Assembly (NCBI GenBank): GCA_934646835.1
Contig: CAKUES010000028.1
Span: 1-19,135, forward strand
Length of the DNA stretch: 19,135 nt
From: an uncultured Coriobacteriales bacterium
Lineage (GTDB): Bacteria > Actinomycetota > Coriobacteriia > Coriobacteriales > QAMH01
Direction: 5' to 3'
The notes under the pieces were generated by a model. That model saw only the letters and a list, made by a program, of their open reading frames with translations, was not told where the DNA came from and did no database searches. The position numbers and the translations under genes are program-made. How positions within the stretch are numbered: position 1 is the stretch's first letter; each line of letters begins with the position of its first letter. Positions 1 to 6,736 of this stretch are shown piece after piece.

Positions 1-266
1 TCGATACCGTAGTGCAGGGAGCCGGAGTAGTCGAAGCCGTAGTCGAGGGTGGTGGTCATCTCCTCGTTGACGGTCAGGGGCACAGCGAAGATGGGCAGAA
101 CCTTGAGGTCAGGGTTCTTTGCATCCTTCTCGTTGACATACTCGAGGTCAACGCGGCCGTCCCAGGCAGCGCCGCAGCCAAGAGCGCAGATCTCGAGATC
201 CTTGAAAGTGTAATCGCGCACGAACGGACCGAAGGTCTTGCCGACGATCTCAGTAGAAATAGCCAT
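1..266 (-). CDS. MaoC-like / hydratase-2 family acyl-CoA dehydratase, N-terminal part (cut by window edge)
   Basis: About 88 residues are visible, starting MAISTEIVGKTFGPFVRDYT and continuing with LEICALGCGAAWDGRVDLEY, then KNPDLKVLPIFAVPL. The order of these blocks matches the N-terminal hot-dog half of MaoC/enoyl-CoA hydratase 2 proteins, which hydrate trans-2-enoyl-CoA to (R)-3-hydroxyacyl-CoA in the cytoplasm. The catalytic Asp/His motif lies in the C-terminal half and is outside the window, so activity cannot be judged. The ATG is at 264-266, with an AAGGAG ribosome binding site (275-280 on the complement) 8 bases upstream. The gene is preceded by an unusually long leader with repeated hairpins. 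Family assignment is fairly confident; substrate is unknown. Confidence 0.75.
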   Translation of the reverse strand, partial: MAISTEIVGKTFGPFVRDYTFKDLEICALGCGAAWDGRVDLEYVNEKDAKNPDLKVLPIFAVPLTVNEEMTTTLDYGFDYSGSLHYGI

Positions 267-468
267 CTCTCGTTCTCCTTTCGGAATGCCAGCTGCTACC
301 TATGCAGTGGCTTTACGCGGAATAATCCACACGTGTGCGTATCAATAACGCAGCTTTGATTGAACTGGATGACATAGGGCTCTCCTAAAACCCCATGGTG
401 GCCGTCACTTGACTCTCCTAAAAGTCCTGCGAGCGAGAAGCCCCCTGCCTCAGCCAGCTGCCAGAGTA

Positions 469-502
469 GGTTGTCGCCCAAAAGGGCAGCTCCTAAACAA
501 CC
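469..502 (-). repeat. Hairpin unit B of tandem structured repeat
   Basis: The outer stem GGTTGT (469-474) pairs with ACAACC (497-502). The inner stem GCCC (476-479) pairs with GGGC (484-487) around AAAA. The segment GCCCAAAAGGGCAGCTCC is almost identical to unit A, whereas the outer stem has changed on both sides while still pairing. Confidence 0.55.
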
Positions 503-519
503 CTGGGCTCTCTGGTCCG

Positions 520-559
520 CGAAGTTACAGCCCAAACGGGCAGCTCCAATGCAACTTCG
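520..559 (-). repeat. Hairpin unit A of tandem structured repeat
   Basis: The outer stem CGAAGTT (520-526) pairs with AACTTCG (553-559). An inner stem GCCC (530-533) pairs with GGGC (538-541) around a 4-base loop. The inner hairpin is followed by AGCTCCAAT. Unit B has the same plan with a different outer stem sequence. Confidence 0.55.
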
Positions 560-856
560 AAAACCTGGCTTGGCGCGATGGTCAATCCCTCGGCCAGATA
601 TTCGTCCCATCTCTGCGTCTTGCGGCACAGAACGTGGGATTTAGCTGTGAGCTTGCAAGACCGCATTTGGCGGTTGCTGTGCTCACGGGTCACACGGTAC
701 TTCATTTCTTTTTGCGTTTGAAGACTTGCGCGAAATTAATTTTCACGTACTTCTCAAACGGCGATGGGTGCACTGCGGCGTGTCGAGAACGGCGTTGCAA
801 TCAGGAAAATTCTGTAACGCCCTCTTATCGGCAAAGCTTCTGTACGTGCTCGGGGT

Positions 857-871
857 GTTACAGTTCGTAAC
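857..871. promoter_or_regulatory. Candidate TetR operator GTTAC-N5-GTAAC
   Basis: GTTAC (857-861) and GTAAC (867-871) form a perfect inverted repeat with a 5-base spacer, 27 bases before the TetR-family start codon. More copies of the half-site lie nearby: GTAAC at 814-818, GTAACACT at 1451-1458 with AGTGTTAC at 1490-1497, and GTAAC at about 1513-1517. Clustering on both sides of the regulator gene and before the first degV gene suggests autoregulation and control of the downstream gene. This is inference from spacing and symmetry. Confidence 0.5.
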
Positions 872-898
872 GACAAAACTTCGAGCAAAGGGGATGCC

Positions 899-1441
899 TT
901 GAGTCGAGCCAACTCAGCAAAAGAAGACACGAGGGAGTGCATCACGACGGCGCTCGTGCGCCTGAGTCTCTGCAAGTCCCTGTCCTCTATCAGCATCACA
1001 GAGCTGTGCCGGGAAGCGGGCGTCTCGCGCATGGCCTTCTACCGCAACTTCGAGTCGAAGGAAGACATCTTCGCCTGGAAGATCGAGTCTTTGGTGGAAA
1101 AGTACAGCGAGGTGACAGCGCCTGCCAGGGCAAAAGGCAGTGCCTGGTTTGGCGTCGAGCACCTCTCCGTCTGCTTCATGTTCTTCAAGACCCATAGCGC
1201 CATTATCGACAGCCTTCATCGCTGCGGTTGCTTCCAGCTGCTCACGGATGCCATCAGCGATTTCATCATCGGCACCTGGGGCAACGGCACGCCAGAGGGC
1301 GATTACGTGCTCACTGCCTTTGTTGGCTCGATCTGCTCTTGCTACCAGCGCTGGCGAGAGCGCGAGTTCGAGGAATCCCCGCAACAGCTCGCGGAGATTT
1401 TGAGCCATTTCTACACGACTATGCCCGATGGAGGCAAATAA
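899..1441 (+). CDS. TetR/AcrR-family transcriptional regulator
   Basis: This 180-residue protein has the TetR N-terminal helix-turn-helix at about residues 29-52 (SISITELCREAGVSRMAFYR, then NFESKEDIF), the clearest TetR signature in the window. The C-terminal ligand domain (about 70-175) is divergent and carries several Cys residues; its ligand cannot be inferred. The start is TTG at 899: AAAGGGG (887-893) sits 5 bases before it, and the nearby ATG at 894 is out of frame. Symmetric GTTAC/GTAAC sites lie directly upstream and in the gap to the first degV gene, so the protein probably represses itself and possibly degV. Its placement beside DegV proteins and a hydratase would suit a lipid-responsive regulator, but that is conjecture. 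Confidence 0.88.
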   Translation: MSRANSAKEDTRECITTALVRLSLCKSLSSISITELCREAGVSRMAFYRNFESKEDIFAWKIESLVEKYSEVTAPARAKGSAWFGVEHLSVCFMFFKTHSAIIDSLHRCGCFQLLTDAISDFIIGTWGNGTPEGDYVLTAFVGSICSCYQRWREREFEESPQQLAEILSHFYTTMPDGGK

Positions 1442-1450
1442 TCCCGATTT

Positions 1451-1497
1451 GTAACACTCGGGCGCCGTGACCCAAAGTTCTTGGCTTGAAGTGTTAC
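1451..1497. promoter_or_regulatory. Paired GTAACACT / AGTGTTAC sites
   Basis: GTAACACT (1451-1458) and AGTGTTAC (1490-1497) are exact reverse complements separated by 31 bases. They contain the same GTAAC/GTTAC half-sites as the symmetric element before the TetR gene. They lie between the TetR gene and the first degV gene and may be operator sites for the latter. Confidence 0.35.
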
Positions 1498-1569
1498 CTT
1501 TCGAAGTGCTTAGTAACGCTGACGTTGCGAAGGGTGCGCCTTTGCCCGTCTGTGCGTCTGTGCGAATAC

Positions 1570-1610
1570 AGACCCCGCTTAGCATCAAAGCGCGCGGGGT
1601 CTTGGTGTTG
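1570..1610 (+). terminator. Hairpin with T-rich tail between tetR and degV; terminator or attenuator
   Basis: AGACCCCGC (1570-1578) pairs perfectly with GCGGGGTCT (1594-1602), followed by a T/G-rich rather than pure T tail. It lies about 130 bases after the TetR stop and 58 bases before the degV start, so it could end the tetR transcript or act as an attenuator for degV. Confidence 0.45.
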
Positions 1611-1659
1611 TTGTCGTTTGGCGCTTGTTGCCAGATGCAAAAGACTGAGAGGGATTCAC

Positions 1660-2547
1660 GTGAGCGATTACGTACTGTCTTGCTGTTCGACTGTAGATTT
1701 GACCAGGGAAAAGATCGACTCCCTCGGTATCAAGTGCGTCCCTTTCCACTATGAGCTCGACGGCAAGGATTACCTAGACGATTTTGGCGAGACCATCTCT
1801 TACGAGGATTTCTACCATGCGATGGCGCAGGGCAGCCAGACCAAGACCTCGCAAGTCAACGTCAGCGAGTTCTGCGAGCATTTCAGGCCGCATCTAGAAG
1901 CTGGCTTCGACATACTGCACGCTTCCTTTTCCTCCGGTTTGTCCGGCGCGGTGAACTCCGCAAGGATTGCGGCCGATATGCTCAGAGAGGAGTATCCCGG
2001 CAGAATTATCGAAGTCGTCGACTCCCTGTGCGCCTCTTCTGGCTACGGCTTGTTTGTGGATACACTTGCCGGGCTCAAGAACGGGGGCATGGGATTAGAG
2101 GAGCTCAAGGAGTTCACGTTGAGTCATCGCCTCAACGTGCACCACTGGTTCTTCTCGACCGACCTGCACTACTACGTGCTCGGCGGGCGCATCTCCAAGA
2201 CGGCTGGACTTATCGGCAACGCACTCAAGATATGTCCCGTGCTCAACATGAACGACAAGGGCGAGCTTACCCCGAGGGAGAAGATCCGCACGAAGAAGAA
2301 GGCATCTGCCAGGGTAGTGGAGCTGATGAAGGAGCATGCCGAAGGCGGGCTCGAATACAGCGGCAAGGTCTTCATTTGCCAGTCTGCCTGCTTTGAGGAC
2401 GCGCGCAAGGTCGCGGACATGGTCGAGGAGGCCTTCCCTCGCCTTGACGGCCCGGTTGAGATCTTCCCCATCGGCACCACTATCGGCAGCCACACCGGTC
2501 CCGGCACTGTCTCGCTCTTCTTCTGGGGCGATGAGCGCAGGGATTAG
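1660..2547 (+). CDS. DegV family fatty-acid-binding protein (first copy)
   Basis: This 295-residue protein fits the DegV/FakB family, cytoplasmic proteins that bind a fatty acid and can present it to a FakA-type kinase. Family blocks appear in order: SDYVLSCCSTVDLTREKI at the N-terminus, FSSGLSGAVNSA (about 90-101; carboxylate-contacting loop), VVDSLCASSGYG, GGRISKTAGLIGNALKICPV, and the C-terminal GTTIGSHTGPGTVSLFFWG. The start is GTG 1660, with AGAGGGA (1648-1654) 5 bases before it; the frame stays open upstream to 1486, but that extension is Arg/Cys-rich and runs through the hairpin and operator-like sites. A second DegV paralogue follows. No fakA is present in the window. Confidence 0.9.
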   Translation: MSDYVLSCCSTVDLTREKIDSLGIKCVPFHYELDGKDYLDDFGETISYEDFYHAMAQGSQTKTSQVNVSEFCEHFRPHLEAGFDILHASFSSGLSGAVNSARIAADMLREEYPGRIIEVVDSLCASSGYGLFVDTLAGLKNGGMGLEELKEFTLSHRLNVHHWFFSTDLHYYVLGGRISKTAGLIGNALKICPVLNMNDKGELTPREKIRTKKKASARVVELMKEHAEGGLEYSGKVFICQSACFEDARKVADMVEEAFPRLDGPVEIFPIGTTIGSHTGPGTVSLFFWGDERRD

Positions 2548-2919
2548 CGATAGCGCGGGCGCTTGTTGCAGCGCAAGTCCTCAGCTGCATCCCCGGCCGT
2601 TGTGTGGCAGTTACGGCACTCCGCTTGGCAGGGAGTTCGTGACACACTTTGTGCCAGTGACAATGTGTGTCATGCCATGGAGTCGCAAGCTATCCGCGGG
2701 TCTTCTGCATGACACACAATGTCACTGGCACAAAGTGTGTCACCGTTGCGAAGAGCCCGCGTCTCCGTTTGCTAATGCTCAGCGCCGTCCTTTTGTGGAC
2801 AAAATAGCGCTTGAGGGTCACAAGCCTGCGTTTTCGTGAAACAATCCGTTAACACGATTACGGGTTTATCTGATGAACGAGCACGGGCGAGAGTCGCCTG
2901 GCAGGAAAGGGCGATTGCT
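2548..2919. other. Gap between degV genes, dominated by a large inverted repeat
   Basis: No gene is supported here. The main content is the near-perfect inverted repeat 2639-2743. The frame of the second degV gene is open from 2836, but the ribosome binding site and family alignment favour ATG 2920. Confidence 0.6.
2639..2743. repeat. 37-bp near-perfect inverted repeat with quasi-palindromic arms
   Basis: The left arm 2639-2675 and right arm 2707-2743 are reverse complements over 37 bases with one mismatch, around a 31-base loop. Each arm begins with TGACACAC and ends with GTGTGTCA, so the 8-mer occurs four times in alternating orientation (2640, 2665, 2710, 2735). There is no T-run for a classical terminator. 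The structure resembles a REP-like or miniature mobile element, or a very long transcript hairpin. Confidence 0.75.
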
Positions 2920-3756
2920 ATGAAATGGAATATCGTTGCGGATTCGAGCTGCGACCTCTTCCCCACTAGCTATCAAGACGGCGAGGTCGAGCTGTCGAGC
3001 GTGCCTTTCATCATCACGGTCGGCGACCATGACTTCGTCGACACCGAGGACCTCGACATCATGAGCATGGTCGAGGCGATGGAGCAGGAGAAGACTGCGA
3101 GCTACACCGCATGTCCCTCGCCGAGTCATTGGCTGGCGGAATTCAACAAGGCCGAGCATGCCATCGCCATCACGATCTCCTCTCGCCTGTCCGGCAGCAT
3201 GAACAGCGCTTTGACGGCGATGAAGCTCGCTCACGACAACGACCCTGATAGGAAAATCGCTATTCTCGACTCCCGAGCTACCGGCCCCACGCTCGTGCTC
3301 TGTGTCGAGGAGATCGAGCGTTTGATTCGCGAAGGGCTCGACTTCGACGAGGTCGTTGCTCGCGCAAACGCCTTTTTGGACAAGACCAAGTGCATCTTTG
3401 CCCTGTCCTCCTTCGACAACCTCATCAAGAACGGCCGCATGGGCCGTTTAACCGGCTTTGTTGCCAAAGCGCTGCACATGTGGGGCATCGGCAGCGCAAG
3501 CGAGGAGGGCGAGATCGTCATCGAGGGCAAGGCCAAGGGCTCCAAGCGCCTCGTCAAGTCGCTCATCGCACTCATGCAAGAGCGTGGCTACACCGGTGGC
3601 AAGCTCGCCATCAGTCACTGCGACAACCAAGCCATGGCCCAGACGCTCAAGGAAAGCATCCTGGAGCACTGGGCCGGCGCCGAGGTCAAGGTTCTGCCGA
3701 CGCGTGGTCTGTGCAGCTACTATGCGGAGCGCGGCGGCTTGATTGTCAGCTACTAG
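2920..3756 (+). CDS. DegV family protein (second copy, divergent C-terminus)
   Basis: This 278-residue DegV paralogue begins MKWNIVADSSCDLFP. It has TACPSPSHW (about 67-75), ITISSRLSGSMNSA (about 85-98), AILDSRATGPTL, and SSFDNLIKNGRMGRLTGFVA. Unlike the first copy it lacks the C-terminal HTGPG motif; the end reads LPTRGLCSYYAERGGLIVSY, as in another DegV subfamily I recall. It may therefore bind a different lipid. ATG 2920 was chosen because AGGAAAGGG (2903-2911) is 8 bases upstream and the protein then starts at the conserved beta strand; a GTG at 2836 would add 28 residues unlike the family. It lies in the same direction as the first degV gene, but the inverted repeat between them may separate expression. 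Confidence 0.9.
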   Translation: MKWNIVADSSCDLFPTSYQDGEVELSSVPFIITVGDHDFVDTEDLDIMSMVEAMEQEKTASYTACPSPSHWLAEFNKAEHAIAITISSRLSGSMNSALTAMKLAHDNDPDRKIAILDSRATGPTLVLCVEEIERLIREGLDFDEVVARANAFLDKTKCIFALSSFDNLIKNGRMGRLTGFVAKALHMWGIGSASEEGEIVIEGKAKGSKRLVKSLIALMQERGYTGGKLAISHCDNQAMAQTLKESILEHWAGAEVKVLPTRGLCSYYAERGGLIVSY

Positions 3757-3782
3757 AATCAGAAATACCGCTACTTTCGTAG

Positions 3783-3803
3783 GGGCGGGACCTTGTCCCG
3801 CCC
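3783..3803. repeat. G-rich hairpin GGGCGGGAC/GTCCCGCCC
   Basis: A perfect 9-bp stem (3783-3791 with 3795-3803) closes a 3-base loop, 27 bases after the second degV stop. It may end transcription although no T-run follows. It is a variant of the hairpin family seen at 3863, 6545, 6643 and 12968. Confidence 0.6.
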
Positions 3804-3862
3804 GACAGACATTGCAAAGGTCGATACCTAGCCAGCGAAATGCTGATAAATGCGATGTTCAT

Positions 3863-3890
3863 GGGGAGGGACTCCGGTCCCTCCCCTACG
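3863..3890. repeat. G-rich hairpin GGGGAGGGAC/GTCCCTCCCC followed by TACG
   Basis: A perfect 10-bp stem (3863-3872 with 3877-3886) around TCCG. The 24 bases upstream (TGATAAATGCGATGTTCAT core) also resemble those before the copy at 12968, so the repeated unit is longer than the hairpin. Confidence 0.7.
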
Positions 3891-3894
3891 TGTA

Positions 3895-3958
3895 TTTGGA
3901 GCACGGGTCATTTGGAGCACGGGTCATTTGGGGCACGGGTCATTTGGGGCACGGGTCG
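3895..3958. repeat. Four tandem copies of a 16-bp unit
   Basis: The unit TTTGGAGCACGGGTCA occurs at 3895-3910 and 3911-3926, and as TTTGGGGCACGGGTCA at 3927-3942 and 3943-3958 (last base changed). It ends at the stop codon of the converging methyltransferase gene. The core GGAGCACGG also occurs once near 11214. Confidence 0.85.
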
Positions 3959-3959
3959 G

Positions 3960-4793
3960 CTACTTAACGAGCGGCTCCCAGCTCAAGTACGCCCAGCAGG
4001 TTTCCTGAACGTAATCCATGATCGCGCCGCCGTCTTCTCGCATCTGCACGTGTTTGTCGAAGAAGCGGTCGAACGCAGCCTGCTCTTCAGGCGTGACCTG
4101 CGCCGCCTTGGCGAGGAAGGCCTTGAGCTCCTCGCGGTCGTTTGACTGCGGGACACGCGGCACTTTGATATAGCGTAGCTCGGGCGTTCGGCCTGTGAGG
4201 AGCAGGTAGTTGAGCAGAACCATGAGGCCTTTGGCGAGTACCATGGGCGTCGCATCGCGTCCCAGGGCGCGCTCCACACGGGCATCTGCCCAGGGCACCT
4301 CGCCGCATGCGGTAGTGATGACGACGCGCTTTTTTGCCTTGGACTCGAGCTTGGCGATGGCATCGGCGACATCGTGCGTGGTAAACGAGCGCGAGGAGAC
4401 GACGGTATCTGCCTGCGAGATTCCCTCCCAGTCCTCCTGCCAAGCGCGGCGGTAGATGTCGAAGCGCTCCTCCACACCGGCGGCTGCGATGTTCTCGCGG
4501 AGCTTCTCGAGCATCGTATCGGAGAAGTCTACGGCGATGATGTCATGTCCCTCTTTTGCGATGGGCACGCTCAAGACACCCGGACCGCAGCCCATATCCA
4601 GCAAGCTTTCACCGGGCTCGAGCTCGAGCATCTCTGTCAGCTGGGCCAGATAGCTGCTGCGCTTGTGCTTGTTGGCATAGCGCGGGGCCATCCCGTTCCA
4701 GCGCTCCCTGAGCTCGTCAAGGGTCTTGCCAGTGTCTTTATCGTTCAACTGGTACAGCTCGCACCAGTCCTGGGCGGTGGGCATGCTCTCCAA
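3960..4793 (-). CDS. Class I SAM-dependent methyltransferase
   Basis: This 277-residue protein has the Rossmann-type SAM-binding motif I LLDMGCGPG at residues 64-72, followed by an acidic motif II region ending IIAVDFS (D89). The post-core segment has VVSSRSFTTHDVADAIAKL and a KKRVVITTACGEVPW strand. The C-terminal 100 residues are a family-specific cap, and the substrate is not evident. The start is TTG at 4793: the ribosome binding site AGGAGG (complement of 4800-4805) is 6 bases upstream, whereas the ATG at 4784 would be 15 bases away. It is transcribed divergently from the NCS2 permease and converges with the second degV gene. The general class is confident; a role in metabolite, cofactor or metalloid methylation cannot be distinguished. 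Confidence 0.88.
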   Translation of the reverse strand: MESMPTAQDWCELYQLNDKDTGKTLDELRERWNGMAPRYANKHKRSSYLAQLTEMLELEPGESLLDMGCGPGVLSVPIAKEGHDIIAVDFSDTMLEKLRENIAAAGVEERFDIYRRAWQEDWEGISQADTVVSSRSFTTHDVADAIAKLESKAKKRVVITTACGEVPWADARVERALGRDATPMVLAKGLMVLLNYLLLTGRTPELRYIKVPRVPQSNDREELKAFLAKAAQVTPEEQAAFDRFFDKHVQMREDGGAIMDYVQETCWAYLSWEPLVK

Positions 4794-5025
4794 GGGAATC
4801 CTCCTCCTGTCAGCGGGTCGAATTCTATGACACGACCACTATCCTTATAGGATACTGAGATAATTCTTTACTTACTATGATACTTGGTCGCAAACATTCA
4901 GGCTAGCGGAGAGGACCATTTGAAGATATCCCGGCTTGGGCGAGGATATTTAACGAACAATTCACCAAATCACCACGACAAGGTGCTAATTTGCAATCTC
5001 TATGTCTAAACGAGAGGGTGTGTTC
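4794..5025. promoter_or_regulatory. Divergent promoter region of methyltransferase and permease
   Basis: This 232-base AT-rich gap should hold two divergent promoters. TATGAT (4876-4881) is a possible -10 towards the permease and the palindrome ATCCTTATAGGAT (4841-4853) is a possible core towards the methyltransferase. CGACCA (4833-4838) and TGGTCG (4885-4890) form an inverted pair flanking both. A hairpin ATATCC...GGATAT lies near 4926-4950. I looked for a purine riboswitch before the permease and could not recognise one. Confidence 0.35.
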
Positions 5026-6513
5026 ATGACAGAAGAAGAGAAGAAGGAGGCGCCGCTGGCTCAAGAGGATGAGCAGGCAGATGCCGTTGCAGAGGAGGAT
5101 GCCAAGGCCACGCGCTCGCTCGGCGTGTTCTCTTTCGAAGCAGATATTCCCCTGGCTCAGGCGATTCCGCTGGGCCTGCAGCACGTGCTGGCGATGTTTG
5201 TCGGCAACCTGACGCCGCTGCTCATCGTAACGGGCGCCTGCGGTTTGGCAACCTCCGAGTTTGCCGATATCCAGCTCGCCTTGCTGCAAAACGCCATGTG
5301 GATCGCCGGCGTCGTCACCTTGGTGCAGCTCTTTGCCATCGGCCCGGTCGGCGGCAAGGTTCCCATCATCATGGGCACGTCCTCTGGCTTTATCGGCGTG
5401 TTCAACTCCGTCGCAGCCTCAATGGGTGGCGGCCTGGTGGCCTACGGCGCCATTATGGGTGCCTCGCTGATCGGCGGTTTGTTCGAGACCGTTCTCGGCT
5501 TCTTCCTGAAGCCCCTGCGCAGGTTCTTCCCGTCGATCGTCACGGGAACCGTCGTACTCTCCATCGGCTTGAGCCTCATCAGCGTCGGTGTCAATGCCTT
5601 TGGCGGTGGCAACAGCGCGGCAGACTTTGGCTCCTTCGAGAACCTCTGCCTGGCGCTCTTCGTCTTGATCGTCATCCTTGCCGTCAAGCACGCGACCACC
5701 GGCTTCGTGAGCGCATCCTCCATCCTGGTGGGCATCGTCGCCGGCTATATCGTCGCGGCTATCATGAGCCTCGTCCTGCCGACCACCGGCATCACGGCCG
5801 ACGGCGTCGAGTACACCAAGGCCTGGGTCCTCAACTGGGACAAGGTCGCGACCGCTCCCTGGTTTGCCATCCCCGAGCTCATGCCCGTCGAGCCTGTCTT
5901 TGACATGCGCGCTATCGCGCCCGTCATGGTGATGTTCATCGTCACGGCTGTCGAGACCGTCGGCGACATCTCCGGCGTCACCCAGGGCGGCATGGACCGC
6001 GAGGCAACCGACAAGGAACTTTCCGGTGGCGTCATGTGCGATGGCCTCGGCTCCACCTTCGCCGCGGCTTTTGGCGTTTTGCCCAACACCTCCTTCAGCC
6101 AAAACGTCGGCCTCGTCGGCATGACCAAGATGGTCAACCGCAAGGCTCTGGCCTGTGGCGCAATCTTCTTGATCTTGTGCGGCCTGTGCCCCAAGCTGGG
6201 CGCGGTCGTCTCCATCATGCCGCAGTCCGTCCTGGGCGGCGCAGCCGTCATCATGTTCGCATCCATCGTCGTGAGCGGCATTCAGCTCATCACTCGTGAG
6301 CCGCTGACCCCGCGCAACCTCAGCATCGTCTCCGTCGCGCTCGGCCTGGGCTATGGCATTGGCGCCAACCCCGCCGTCTTGGCCGGCGCCCCCCAGATGG
6401 TCAGCCTGATCTTTGGCGGTTCTGGCATCGTTGCCGCCGCTGCCGTCGCGATCATCCTCAACGTCGTCCTGCCCAAGGACGAGAAGGTGTTCCAAAAGGA
6501 CGCGAGCATCTAG
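5026..6513 (+). CDS. NCS2-family purine/pyrimidine permease (xanthine/uracil type)
   Basis: This 495-residue integral membrane transporter has a charged cytoplasmic N-terminus (about 1-40) followed by a run of hydrophobic helices. NCS2 hallmarks are ETVGDISGVT at 310-319, whose Glu matches the substrate-binding Glu of XanQ-type carriers, and PNTSFSQNVGLVGMT at 353-367, the family signature with Gln-Asn. Early motifs QHVLAMFVGNLTPLL and GTSSGFIGVF also fit. Such proteins import xanthine, uric acid or uracil with protons. ATG 5026 is preferred over ATG 5002 because AGAGGG (5013-5018) sits 7 bases before it and nothing suitable precedes 5002. Proximity to a xanthine-dehydrogenase-like operon supports a purine substrate, but this is contextual. 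Confidence 0.93.
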   Translation: MTEEEKKEAPLAQEDEQADAVAEEDAKATRSLGVFSFEADIPLAQAIPLGLQHVLAMFVGNLTPLLIVTGACGLATSEFADIQLALLQNAMWIAGVVTLVQLFAIGPVGGKVPIIMGTSSGFIGVFNSVAASMGGGLVAYGAIMGASLIGGLFETVLGFFLKPLRRFFPSIVTGTVVLSIGLSLISVGVNAFGGGNSAADFGSFENLCLALFVLIVILAVKHATTGFVSASSILVGIVAGYIVAAIMSLVLPTTGITADGVEYTKAWVLNWDKVATAPWFAIPELMPVEPVFDMRAIAPVMVMFIVTAVETVGDISGVTQGGMDREATDKELSGGVMCDGLGSTFAAAFGVLPNTSFSQNVGLVGMTKMVNRKALACGAIFLILCGLCPKLGAVVSIMPQSVLGGAAVIMFASIVVSGIQLITREPLTPRNLSIVSVALGLGYGIGANPAVLAGAPQMVSLIFGGSGIVAAAAVAIILNVVLPKDEKVFQKDASI

Positions 6514-6544
6514 TTGCCGAGCGATTCGCGCTGGTCACGTAGAT

Positions 6545-6566
6545 GAGGGACCGAAGTCCCTCCCCA
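6545..6566. repeat. G-rich hairpin GAGGGAC/GTCCCTC
   Basis: The stem 6545-6551 with 6556-6562 closes a CGAA loop, 32 bases after the permease stop. It is the reverse-orientation relative of the TTCG-loop hairpin at 6643. Confidence 0.6.
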
Positions 6567-6642
6567 CAAAGCTTGCGTCAGCCAGCGTTTCCCCGCAGAG
6601 ACGGGGCTGCGTCAGGACAATTCCGAATATCGCACGGTGTTT

Positions 6643-6670
6643 GGGGAGGGACTTCGGTCCCTCCCCTACG
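6643..6670. repeat. G-rich UUCG hairpin GGGGAGGGAC/GTCCCTCCCC
   Basis: A perfect 10-bp stem (6643-6652 with 6657-6666) closes a TTCG tetraloop and is followed by TACGTATAT rather than a T-run. It is the same family as 3863 and 12968. Confidence 0.7.
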
Positions 6671-6736
6671 TATATCGGCTAGCCGTTGGTCACTCTGTCG
6701 CTGGTGCACGTTGACCACAGCAGCTAATCTCGCGGC

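Larger units (their letters stand above)
267..620 (-). promoter_or_regulatory. Long, repeat-hairpin leader upstream of the MaoC-like gene
   Basis: There is no convincing gene between 267 and 898. Read on the minus strand towards the MaoC-like gene, this stretch holds two strong hairpins (complements of 520-559 and 469-502), then two copies of the 11-mer TTTTAGGAGAG (413-423 and 380-390), and finally the perfect palindrome CACACGTGTG (328-337) ahead of the ribosome binding site. The arrangement suggests a structured 5' leader or a cluster of protein-binding sites. I cannot match it to a riboswitch class I know. Open frames across it have no recognisable protein character. Confidence 0.45.
3757..3959. 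other. Convergent gap filled with hairpins and a tandem repeat
   Basis: Between the converging degV and methyltransferase genes lie two G-rich hairpins (3783-3803 and 3863-3886) and four tandem 16-bp units (3895-3958). No gene is supported. Confidence 0.6.

Noticed and set aside
296..628. 110-codon minus-strand open frame in the leader of the MaoC-like gene
   Set aside because: Its internal similarity (GAARLG, GAALLG, GLLGES) comes from the DNA repeats, and the base-paired structure explains the conservation better.
409..870. 153-codon plus-strand open frame before the TetR gene
   Set aside because: Composition is Cys/Ser/Arg-rich without domain features, it crosses the hairpin repeats, and its stop lies in the operator-like palindrome.
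1486..1659. N-terminal extension of the first DegV protein
   Set aside because: The extension is Arg/Cys-rich, runs through a hairpin and operator-like sites, and a good ribosome binding site precedes GTG 1660.
4860..5025. Purine riboswitch upstream of the NCS2 permease
   Set aside because: I could not find the three-way junction core or a transcription-terminating hairpin; only short unconvincing stems.
5419..6495. 358-codon minus-strand open frame opposite the permease
   Set aside because: It is an antisense shadow: highly Asp/Gly/His-rich composition typical of the reverse frame of a GC-rich gene.
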